A stretch of 64,000 bases of DNA from contig JBGALT010000011.1 of assembly GCA_044223665.1 (NCBI GenBank), forward strand, positions 1 through 64,000, read 5' to 3'. Origin of the DNA: JBBSAT01 sp044223665. Its GTDB lineage: Bacteria > Myxococcota_A > Polyangia > Polyangiales > Sandaracinaceae. The translations under genes and the position numbers were made by a program. Each line of letters opens with the position of its first letter. The first letter of the stretch is position 1. Below the pieces are notes generated by a model, which did no database searches, had not been told where the DNA came from, and saw only the letters and a list, made by a program, of their open reading frames with translations. Positions 42,719 to 50,085 of the stretch are shown here, one piece after another.

Positions 42719-45420
42719 CAGAACCTCACCGTGACGGTGCCGAGGAAGCGGCGCGGGATCGCCTGGCCGTAGGGATGCTCGCGGTGGCCGTCGTCCACCA
42801 GGTTGAGGGCCACGACCGCGAGCTCGAGCTGGTCGTCGAGGAAGCGCCAGCCGAGGCGCGCGTTGAGCGTGATGTAGGCCGGCAGCGGGAAGCTCTGGAA
42901 CACGATGCCTCGCACCGCGTCGAGCTGCTGCTCGTACCAGATCTGATCGCTCTGCCACGAGAAGTCGGCCGCGAGGTCGAGACCGAAGGGCGCGCGATAC
43001 TGGAAGCCCGCGTTGACCATGTGCGCGCTCGTGCGCTGGTCGGCGTGGTAGGGGCCGGCCGCGCCACCGAAGGGGAGCACGTAGCTGATCGCGTAGTTCG
43101 CGTAGAGGTCGAGGCCTTCCACCGGGTACACGCGCGCGCCGACCTCGCCGCCGATCTGTTGGAACTGCTCGGGCGAGTTCTCGTAGAGACCGGTGGAGAA
43201 GACGTACGAGCTGAGCGTCGGATCGTAGCCGGCGTACGCGCCCGCGATGTTGTTCTGGTCGACGAAGTCGTTGAGTCGGAAGAGGTGGTTCTGCGTCAGC
43301 GTGATGAGGTCGAACACCAGGTTGTAGTAGGCGTTCAGCTCCAGCGTGAAGTAGTCCGTCATCGCGTTCATGTATCCGAGCTCGCCGGACACGATGCGCT
43401 CGGGATTGATGTTCGTGCTGCCGCTGCCGTAGGCGGTGACGCCGCGGAAGGGCGTGCCCTGCGGCACCAGCACGTAGCTCTCGGTGAACGTCGGGCTGCG
43501 GAAGGCGCTGCCCACCGCGAGGCGGAGCGTGTTGCCGGGCGCCGGATGGATGACGAGCGAGCCGCGCGGCGAGACCTGCACGTTGAGGAGCGGGTGGAGG
43601 TCGCCGCGCACCGAGAGGACGAGGTCGACGTCGTCGCTGAACGAGATGGTGTCCTGGAGGAACACGGCGCCGTGGTGCTGCGTCTGGATGCCGCCGCGCA
43701 GCCAGGTCCAGTCGATCTCCTTGAACCGGTAGCCCACGCCCGCGATGAGGTGGTTGCGGATCCCGCCGAGATCGAACGAGGCGTTGTAGAGCAGCTCGAC
43801 GTCGATCACGTCCGAGCGGTTCACGCTCGTGTTGTAGGACTGCGCGATGCCGCCGATCAGCTGGTCGGGCGCGCCGATGTCGGGCGAGGCGAAGCGGTTC
43901 CAGAAGACGCGCGCGGACAGGCCCACGGGCGACGTGAGCTGGAGGTAGCTCTGCGACTGCACCGTGCTCCGCATGTCGAGCTGGCGCAGGTTCGCGATGG
44001 CCTGGAAGTTCATCGAGCCGCCCGACACCGAGACGCCGCCGCGGATGCCCCAGCCGCCGTCGAGGCGGACCTGCGCCTCGCCGCCGAAGAAGAGGCGCTC
44101 GAAGCCGAGCGAGGAGCCCGGACGCGGGCTGTAGTCGACGCGGCGCGGGTCCACGTTGAGCGAGTAGTTGTCGCCGCGCTCGTAGCCGCCGCTCACGCGG
44201 AAGCGCCAGCGGTCCTCGTGGCCGCTCGCGCCCGCCGCGAGTCGATAGACGCCGTTGGAGCCGACGCCGCCGGTGACGTAGCTGCCGCCCTCGCCGAGGG
44301 CGTGCGTGATGTTGTTGATGACGCCGGTGAAGGCGTCGGCGCCGTAGAGGGCCGAGGCCGGGCCGCGGATGACCTCGATGCGCTCGATGTCCTCCATGTT
44401 GATCGGCAGCCAGTTCCACAGCGTGACGCCGATGAAGTCGAGGTACACGGAGCGACCGTCGACGAGGACGATCGTGCGGTTCGACAGGCGCTGGTTGAAC
44501 CCGCGGATGCTGAGCTGCACGTCGGCCGGATCGGTGCCCATGACCGAGACGCCGGCGACGCGACGCATCGCCCAGCCCGGATCGGTGTAGCCCGACAGGC
44601 GCAGGTCCTGCGCGGTCACGATGGCGGTCGAGTTCGGCGCGTCGAGGGGCGACTGCGCGACACGCGAGGACGAGACGACCGACTCTTCGTACGCGTCGCC
44701 TTCGTGGCCGGCGCCCTCGAGCGTGGCCGGCAGGGTGGCTTCCTCGCCCTCGGCGGACTCTTCCTCGGTCTCGGCGGTCTCGCCTTCCGTGGTCGTCGTC
44801 TCGCCCTCGGTCGTGGTGGTGGTCGTGGTCGCGCTCGACTGCCGCTCGCGCAACGTCACCGCGAGCTCGCGCAGTCGCGCCGCACGATGGCGGAGCTCCT
44901 CGGACTGGGCAGCCTCGGCGAGCGCCTCGATCTGCGTCGCGGAGTCGGTCAGCGCGCGGATCTCGTCGTCGGAGGCGACGGGGGTCGCCGTCGTGCCGGT
45001 GGTCGTCTCCGCGGTGGTCGTGGTCGTCGTCGTCTCGGTCGGATGGGCATGCCCTTCCGAGACCGCGATGCGCTGCTCGAGCGCGGCGACGAACTGCTCG
45101 ACCTCTTCGCGGTCGCTCGGATCGCTCTCGAGGTACTGCTGGTAGTAGTCGATCGCCTCGCGGTACCGACCGGCCTCGGCGTAGGCCCGGGCGATGTTGT
45201 AGAGGGCGTTGGGGTGCGGAAGGATGTCGTAGGCGACCCGGAGCTCGGCGATGCCTTCGTCGAGCTGGCCGTCGGCGATGAGCGCCATGCCGTGACGGAA
45301 GTGCTGACGCGCCTCGGTTCGAACGTCGGCGCGAGCGATGCTCGCGAAGCCGAGCGCGACGGCACATGCGCATAGCGCGGTCGCGATCCGTCTCGCGCCC
45401 GCCCGATGGCGGTCCTTCAT
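42718..45420 (-). CDS. TonB-dependent outer-membrane receptor with N-terminal TPR domain
   Basis: This is a 900-residue transporter-like barrel. A signal peptide (1-31) is followed by a TPR region (about 33-120, HFRHGMALIADGQLDEGIAE). Next come a Thr/Glu-rich linker (about 130-245) and the TonB-box-like ESVVSSSRVA. The plug domain contains RRVAGVSVMG, SIRGFNQRLSNRTIVLVDG and IERIEVIRGPASALYG. The barrel runs to the terminal Phe (GTVTVRF). TPR instead of a carboxypeptidase-like or STN domain at the front is unusual and may mediate protein contacts in the periplasm. The substrate is unknown; iron siderophores, vitamins or glycans are typical for the family. It is coupled to a lipoprotein gene. 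Confidence 0.92.
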   Translation of the reverse strand: MKDRHRAGARRIATALCACAVALGFASIARADVRTEARQHFRHGMALIADGQLDEGIAELRVAYDILPHPNALYNIARAYAEAGRYREAIDYYQQYLESDPSDREEVEQFVAALEQRIAVSEGHAHPTETTTTTTTAETTTGTTATPVASDDEIRALTDSATQIEALAEAAQSEELRHRAARLRELAVTLRERQSSATTTTTTTEGETTTTEGETAETEEESAEGEEATLPATLEGAGHEGDAYEESVVSSSRVAQSPLDAPNSTAIVTAQDLRLSGYTDPGWAMRRVAGVSVMGTDPADVQLSIRGFNQRLSNRTIVLVDGRSVYLDFIGVTLWNWLPINMEDIERIEVIRGPASALYGADAFTGVINNITHALGEGGSYVTGGVGSNGVYRLAAGASGHEDRWRFRVSGGYERGDNYSLNVDPRRVDYSPRPGSSLGFERLFFGGEAQVRLDGGWGIRGGVSVSGGSMNFQAIANLRQLDMRSTVQSQSYLQLTSPVGLSARVFWNRFASPDIGAPDQLIGGIAQSYNTSVNRSDVIDVELLYNASFDLGGIRNHLIAGVGYRFKEIDWTWLRGGIQTQHHGAVFLQDTISFSDDVDLVLSVRGDLHPLLNVQVSPRGSLVIHPAPGNTLRLAVGSAFRSPTFTESYVLVPQGTPFRGVTAYGSGSTNINPERIVSGELGYMNAMTDYFTLELNAYYNLVFDLITLTQNHLFRLNDFVDQNNIAGAYAGYDPTLSSYVFSTGLYENSPEQFQQIGGEVGARVYPVEGLDLYANYAISYVLPFGGAAGPYHADQRTSAHMVNAGFQYRAPFGLDLAADFSWQSDQIWYEQQLDAVRGIVFQSFPLPAYITLNARLGWRFLDDQLELAVVALNLVDDGHREHPYGQAIPRRFLGTVTVRF

Positions 45421-45529
45421 TTCGTCCCTCTCCCGGCACCGGCCTCGAGCGGCCAGCTCTCACGCAAGCGTCGCAGAGTGCGACGGTCGTTGTCGAGCTT
45501 TCGTGCGAACGACCGAGCGTAGACCCGGC

Positions 45530-47017
45530 TCAGCTCGCTCCGCGCTGCACGCCGTACGCCTCGCCCATGCGGGCCCAGAGATAGTCGAGCAGGTCAGCCA
45601 CGTGATCACGCTCACCCACCGCGGCGCGAACGATCTCGGGCGCCTCGTGCAGGTGCCCGACGTCGTGCACGTTCTGGCGGAGCCAGCCGAGGATCGGCGC
45701 GAAGTCCCCCTTCGCGACGCGCTCCCAGAAGTCGCCGATCTCTCGCTCCATGGTGCGACCGAGGCTGGCGGCGTAGAGGTTTCCGAGCGTGTAGCTCGGG
45801 AAGTAGCCGAAGAGGCCCGCCGACCAGTGCACGTCCTGCAAGCACCCACGCGCGTCGTCGGGCGGCGTGACGCCGAGGTACTCGCGGTACTTCGCGTTCC
45901 ACGCCGCCGGCACGTCGGCGACCGCGAGCTTGCCCTCGAAGAGCGCCAGCTCCAGCTCGAAGCGCACGATGATGTGGAGGTTGTAGGTGACCTCGTCGGC
46001 CTGGACTCGGACGAGGCTGCGCTCGACGCGGTTCTGCGCCGCGAAGATCTGCTCCGGCGTGAGCTTCGCCTCTGGGAAGTGCTCGTCGATGCGCGCCGAG
46101 ACCCAGTGCGCGAAGGGCCGACTGCGGCCGACGTAGTTCTCCCAGAAGCGCGACTGCGACTCGTGCAGGCCAAAGCTCGCCGCCTCGCGGACGGTGGTGC
46201 CGGCGTGCCGGCCCGGCAGGCCCTGCTCGTAGAGCGCGTGGCCCGTCTCGTGGATGGTGCTGCCGAGGCCGCCGAGCAGGTCACCCTCGTAGAGGTGCGT
46301 CGTGATGCGGGTGTCGCCCTCCCCTTGCCCGGTGGAGAACGGGTGCTCGGCCGCGTCCAGGCGCCCGGCCTCGAAGTCGTAGCCCAGGCCCGCCGCGATC
46401 GCGCGGTTGAGCGCCCACTGCCGGTCGACGCCGAAGCCGCGCTCGATCGACGCGAGCGGCGGGCGGGCCGCGATGGCCGTGATGAGCGGGACGAGGCCGT
46501 CGCGCAGACGAGCGAACATCGCGCGCAGGCTCTCGACGCTCGTGCCCGGGTCGTACTGCTCGAGCACGACCTCGTAGGGGTGGCGCGCGCCGTCGATCGC
46601 GCGGGCGCGCTCGATCGAGAGCGCCAGCAGCTTCTCGAGCACGGGCGCGAAGGTCGACCACGTGCTGGTCTTCTTGGCGTCGATCCAGGCTTGGAACGCG
46701 TCGCTCTTGGTCCGCGCGAGGCGATCGACGAGATCGGCCGGGACGCGCCGCTCGCGTCGGTAGGCGCGGCCGAGGTTGCGCGCGCAGGCGGCCTGGATCG
46801 GGTCGGCGAGATCGAGGCTCTCGAGCCAAGGGCCGATGCGCGCATCGGTGATGCGCTCGTGCGAGAGGCGAGAGAGCAGCGCCATCTGCGCACCGCGCAG
46901 GCCCGCCGCCTTCTTGGGCATGTAGGTCTGCTCGTCCCAGCCCAGCGTGGCCGCCGCGCCCTCGAGCGTCTCGAGCTCACTCAGGTGCGTGCGCAGCGCC
47001 TCGAACGACGACGTCAT
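45530..47017 (-). CDS. Metallocarboxypeptidase, M32 family
   Basis: A 495-residue cytoplasmic zinc carboxypeptidase of the Taq carboxypeptidase family, removing C-terminal residues from peptides. The zinc motif is HETGH (256-260) and the third ligand region is HESQSRFWEN (285-294). Further family marks are TLGWDEQTYMP near the start, FSTGQGEGDTRITTHLYEG and the C-terminal HDVGHLHEAPEIV. Length and motif order are typical. The gene is transcribed alone, and a terminator hairpin for the upstream minus-strand gene separates the two. No residue is missing, so activity is expected. Confidence 0.95.
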   Translation of the reverse strand: MTSSFEALRTHLSELETLEGAAATLGWDEQTYMPKKAAGLRGAQMALLSRLSHERITDARIGPWLESLDLADPIQAACARNLGRAYRRERRVPADLVDRLARTKSDAFQAWIDAKKTSTWSTFAPVLEKLLALSIERARAIDGARHPYEVVLEQYDPGTSVESLRAMFARLRDGLVPLITAIAARPPLASIERGFGVDRQWALNRAIAAGLGYDFEAGRLDAAEHPFSTGQGEGDTRITTHLYEGDLLGGLGSTIHETGHALYEQGLPGRHAGTTVREAASFGLHESQSRFWENYVGRSRPFAHWVSARIDEHFPEAKLTPEQIFAAQNRVERSLVRVQADEVTYNLHIIVRFELELALFEGKLAVADVPAAWNAKYREYLGVTPPDDARGCLQDVHWSAGLFGYFPSYTLGNLYAASLGRTMEREIGDFWERVAKGDFAPILGWLRQNVHDVGHLHEAPEIVRAAVGERDHVADLLDYLWARMGEAYGVQRGAS

Positions 47018-47115
47018 GAGCGCGCTTCTATCACGAAGCGCGGGACACCTCGCGGCGCGCGATGGCGGCGCGCGATGCCTGCGCGCCCCCGGGGCCTCGT
47101 GGGAGGGCGCGACGG

Positions 47116-47166
47116 AAAAAAGCGGCGGCTCGTGGGCTGGGGGGGGACGCCTTCACGAGCCGCCGC
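47116..47166 (-). terminator. Rho-independent terminator (minus strand)
   Basis: A perfect 13-bp stem GCGGCGGCTCGTG (47122-47134) pairs with CACGAGCCGCCGC (47154-47166) around a 19-base loop. On the minus strand it is followed directly by six T residues (AAAAAA at 47116-47121 on the plus strand). It would end transcripts of the AgmX-like gene at 47451-48806 before they enter the carboxypeptidase gene. Confidence 0.8.
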
Positions 47167-47252
47167 CATCCCGTTAAGCGATGGCCGTGCCAGCCAACGC
47201 CATGGGATTTTCCTCGTGGTTTCTTGAAACGAGTGAGCCGCAGACGCGGGTG

Positions 47253-47283
47253 CATTTCAGATCTGCATTTCAGATCTGAAATG
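47253..47283. promoter_or_regulatory. Perfect 18-bp palindrome with an adjacent duplicated half-site
   Basis: CATTTCAGATCTGAAATG (47266-47283) is a perfect palindrome. It is preceded without a gap by a direct copy of its first 13 bases, CATTTCAGATCTG (47253-47265). The AT-rich composition stands out from the GC-rich surroundings. This looks like a binding site for a dimeric regulator with an extra half-site. It lies about 170 bases beyond the end of the AgmX-like gene and about 240 bases upstream of the carboxypeptidase start. Confidence 0.6.
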
Positions 47284-47450
47284 TCTTTCACGCGCCTCGG
47301 CACTGCTGAGGCCATCGGCCTCTGCGACTACGTAGGTTACACACGCGGCGCCCACCCACCTGGGCAGGGCGTGCGCTCACGCAACGCGCGACGGTCGCGG
47401 CGCACGCGGGGGGCTCGCACAGGCTCCCGCGTGCACGCCGCGCGCGTGGG

Positions 47451-48806
47451 TCAGTCGCCGCCGCCCGAGCCGAAGATGAACGGGAAGACGACGTCGACCT
47501 CCCCGCCATCGGGCTGATCGAAGCGCCAGTTGCGCACTTGCCGCACGATGCAGCCTTCGACGCCCGGGTTGCCCATCGTCGAGCGCGCCACGCGCGAGGT
47601 CGTGACGCGTCCCTCGCGGTTGATGCGCCAGGCGATCTCGATGCGGCCACGCAGGCTCGGCTGGCGCTGCAGCTGCGCCTCGTAGCAGTAGCGGACCGCA
47701 GCCTGGTTCTGGCGGACGACACGCATGATCTGCTCGGGGCTCAGGTAGCCGGAGACGTGCGGCGTCTCGGTCTGCATGCGGATGGCGACCTCGTGCGCCG
47801 GACGACCCCGTGCGCCGGGGCCGCCGCTGCCGCGCCCACCGCCCGAGCCGCTGCCGACGCCGACGCCCGTGCCGACGCCGCCACCGCCGAAGAGCGTGCC
47901 GGGGCCGGTGCCGCCGCCGCCCGAGCCGGTGCCGCGCAGGCCCGTGCCGCCGGAGCCGCGACCCCAGACCGTGCGCGCCGATCCGAGGCCGCCGAGGATG
48001 TCGCTCACGCTCGGGCCGTCGGCGAGCGCCGAGAGCGGCGAGTCGGAGTGCAGGGCCTTGAGCAGGCCCATCTCGGCGACGCGCTGCGAAGCGCCGCCGC
48101 CGCCGTTCACCTCGCCCTCCATCTCGGTCTGTTCTTGCTCGGCGTCCTCGCGCCCGACGCGGCCCTCTTCTTCGGGCGCCTGCGCGCCGCCGGCCTCTTC
48201 GCGATCCTGGATGCCGGGATCGTCGGTGTCGGTGCCGCCAGCGTCCTGCTCGATGATGTCCTCGGGCGGCGGCGTGACCATGAAGCGCGTGATGAGGTCG
48301 GTCGGCAGCTCGAGGGCGTCGGGGTTGTCGGCCTCCTCGCGGGCGAGGAAGAGCAGGCCCCCGAAGGCCGCGGCGAAGAACGCGGAGAGCATCTGGCTCG
48401 CCCAGTACGTGCCGTCGAACACGAGCGAGAAGCCGGGCCTCTTCGCGGCGCGCACGTGCTGGAAGAAGATCGCGACGGTGCCGATCGTGAGCACCCCGTA
48501 GTCGTCGGGCCCGAGGTCGAGCGTGGACGAGCCCTGCCGTAGCGAGGCGACGTCCTCGCGCGTGCCGCCGCGCCAGATGGCGCCGCCGAGCTCGGGCGCG
48601 AGGTTGGCGCGGTAGCCGTTTCCGGACGGCGTGAGCAGCGTGACCGCTTCGGTCGCGAAGTCCGAAGGAAGAGGCAGCATCGCGGTCGGCCCGCGGCCGG
48701 CGACGATCGCCTGCGGCTTGTCGATCGTCGTCTCCATCTGGACCGCGCCGTTCCAGACCAGGGCGACTCGCAGCTTGCGCTCGGCGGCGCTGACGGCGTT
48801 GCTCAT
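47451..48806 (-). CDS. AgmX/PglI C-terminal (TonB-like) domain protein
   Basis: This 451-residue protein has an N-terminal domain of about 120 residues of FHA-like strand pattern. One membrane segment follows (about 133-155, MLSAFFAAAFGGLLFLA), then a long acidic and then Gly-rich linker (residues 170-345). The C-terminal AgmX/PglI-type TonB fold is at about 360-451, with SPEQIMRVVRQNQAAVRYCY and GCIVRQVRNWRFDQP. Such proteins in myxobacteria are thought to link the inner membrane to outer-membrane or gliding machinery. The layout suggests a cytoplasmic sensor tethered to a periplasm-spanning arm. It is followed by a strong terminator. Confidence 0.85.
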   Translation of the reverse strand: MSNAVSAAERKLRVALVWNGAVQMETTIDKPQAIVAGRGPTAMLPLPSDFATEAVTLLTPSGNGYRANLAPELGGAIWRGGTREDVASLRQGSSTLDLGPDDYGVLTIGTVAIFFQHVRAAKRPGFSLVFDGTYWASQMLSAFFAAAFGGLLFLAREEADNPDALELPTDLITRFMVTPPPEDIIEQDAGGTDTDDPGIQDREEAGGAQAPEEEGRVGREDAEQEQTEMEGEVNGGGGASQRVAEMGLLKALHSDSPLSALADGPSVSDILGGLGSARTVWGRGSGGTGLRGTGSGGGGTGPGTLFGGGGVGTGVGVGSGSGGGRGSGGPGARGRPAHEVAIRMQTETPHVSGYLSPEQIMRVVRQNQAAVRYCYEAQLQRQPSLRGRIEIAWRINREGRVTTSRVARSTMGNPGVEGCIVRQVRNWRFDQPDGGEVDVVFPFIFGSGGGD

Positions 48807-48870
48807 GGGGTGTCGGACCTCCTCTGGTGGGACATCTTGGATGCGCCGAGGTTCTCGCCGTGCGCGCGGG

Positions 48871-49350
48871 TCAGAACGACTTCTCGTGCGTGGAGCGCTC
48901 CATCTCGCCGATGAACGATCGGTGCGGCAGCCGCGGGCGGTCGAACTCGGCGCGCACGCGGTTCAGGAAATAGAGGAGCTGCGGCGACTTCAGGCGACCC
49001 GAGACGTCGAGGCCGCTGAACTCGAGCACCTTGACCTTCGTGCCGCCCTCCTCGTGGAACGAGGTCGAGGCGTCCGTGCCCTCGCTGTCGCGGCCCTCGG
49101 GGGCGTCCGGCTCCGCGGTGTCTGAGGCGGGCCCGCGCTCGGTGGTCGCGTGGCCCGTCCCGCCGCCGGACTTGGTCGGCGTCGCCGGCTCGGTGGGCGT
49201 CCGCTTGCCGCCGCGGCCGCCGCGTCCATCGCGGGCGTGCGACGACGAGCCGTCCTGTCCCTGCGCCAGGCCCGCCGCCCCCGCGCCGCCCGCGAGCGCC
49301 CCGACGAGCGCGAGCATCACGAGGCGCCTTACGGTGGGGCGGAAGACCAT
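48871..49350 (-). CDS. Secreted protein with low-complexity linker, AgmX-gene neighbour
   Basis: A 159-residue protein with an N-terminal hydrophobic signal (about 8-30) and a Gly/Ser/Thr/Pro-rich linker. A conserved-looking C-terminal segment of about 55 residues follows (VKVLEFSGLDVSGRLKSPQL, then LLYFLNRVRAEFDRPRLP). It lies 64 bases upstream of the AgmX-like gene on the same strand, so they are probably one operon and functionally linked. No family is recognised; the C-terminal segment could be a binding peptide for a partner. Confidence 0.65.
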   Translation of the reverse strand: MVFRPTVRRLVMLALVGALAGGAGAAGLAQGQDGSSSHARDGRGGRGGKRTPTEPATPTKSGGGTGHATTERGPASDTAEPDAPEGRDSEGTDASTSFHEEGGTKVKVLEFSGLDVSGRLKSPQLLYFLNRVRAEFDRPRLPHRSFIGEMERSTHEKSF

Positions 49351-49464
49351 GCCTGAAAGACTACGAAAACCCGGGGCACAACGGAAGCGGGAAAGGGCTC
49401 GTAGAAAAACGCACGGTCCGGGGAATGCCTGCGTCGAGGCCCCGTACTATCTTCGCCGCCCGCC

Positions 49465-50004
49465 ATGACCCGAACCACCTCCCTCACCCTCGTCGTCCTC
49501 GCCCTCGCTTCGTTCTTCGTGCTGCCCGGCTGCGGCGGCGGAAGCGGCGCGGCGCTCTCCTACAACATCTTCCCAGGCGACCGCGTCGTGAACGGCCGGC
49601 GTCTGGAGAACCTCGCGCGCACGTTCGAGAACAACTACGGCTGCGTCGAGACCGACCAGATCACGATCGTCGGCTTCGCGCCGGCGACCTACAACGTCGA
49701 TGGCTGCGGCCACATCTCCGACTACGTCCTGCAGTGCCGCCCCGGCGGCTACTCGCAGATCTGCGAGTGGCAGGAGCTCGCGAGCCTCGCGCAGCGCGCC
49801 GGCCAGGACTTCAACTGCGACCCGGCCGCGATCGACCAGCAAGTGACCCAGGGTCTGGCGCGCACCGTGACCGGCTGCGGCTTCCAGGGCACCTACCAAT
49901 ACGACCGCGGTCAGTGGATGCTGATGGGCCGCATCGAGCAGGTCGGCCCGGTGACCACCGGCACGACGACCGGCACGGTGTCCGGCAGCGTCTACGTGCA
50001 GTGA
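49465..50004 (+). CDS. Small lipoprotein, unknown function
   Basis: The 179-residue protein has lipobox VLPGC (Cys about 23) followed by a Gly/Ser spacer. The globular part contains six cysteines (CVETDQITIVGFAPATYNVD, CGHISDYVLQC, CEWQEL). The short C-terminal Thr/Gly tail (TTGTTTGTVSG) is low-complexity. No known family. It is divergent from the secreted-protein gene upstream, and a good terminator follows. Confidence 0.75.
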   Translation: MTRTTSLTLVVLALASFFVLPGCGGGSGAALSYNIFPGDRVVNGRRLENLARTFENNYGCVETDQITIVGFAPATYNVDGCGHISDYVLQCRPGGYSQICEWQELASLAQRAGQDFNCDPAAIDQQVTQGLARTVTGCGFQGTYQYDRGQWMLMGRIEQVGPVTTGTTTGTVSGSVYVQ

Positions 50005-50030
50005 CCTGACGAGCCGCCCCTCGAACGGCA

Positions 50031-50066
50031 ACGGCCCGGCGCTCTCGCGAGCCCGGGCCGTTTCTC
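50031..50066 (+). terminator. Terminator hairpin after the small lipoprotein gene
   Basis: A perfect 9-bp stem ACGGCCCGG (50031-50039) and CCGGGCCGT (50053-50061) is followed by TTTCTC. It lies between convergent genes and could act on both. Confidence 0.75.
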
Positions 50067-50085
50067 ATCCGTCGAGGAGCGACGC

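Larger units (their letters stand above)
47018..47450. other. Intergenic region with terminator and AT-rich palindromes
   Basis: This 430-base gap holds the minus-strand terminator (47116-47166), a small inverted repeat GTTTC-tt-GAAAC (47219-47230) and an 18-bp perfect palindrome with a duplicated half-site (47253-47283). The part from about 47170 to 47300 is clearly less GC-rich than the rest of the window, as expected of a control region. No gene is supported here. Confidence 0.6.

Noticed and set aside
40673..45463. Open frame of almost 1600 codons on the minus strand
   Set aside because: The part upstream of 42718 is an arginine-rich shadow of the TonB-dependent receptor. The real lipoprotein begins at 42718 with a signal peptide.
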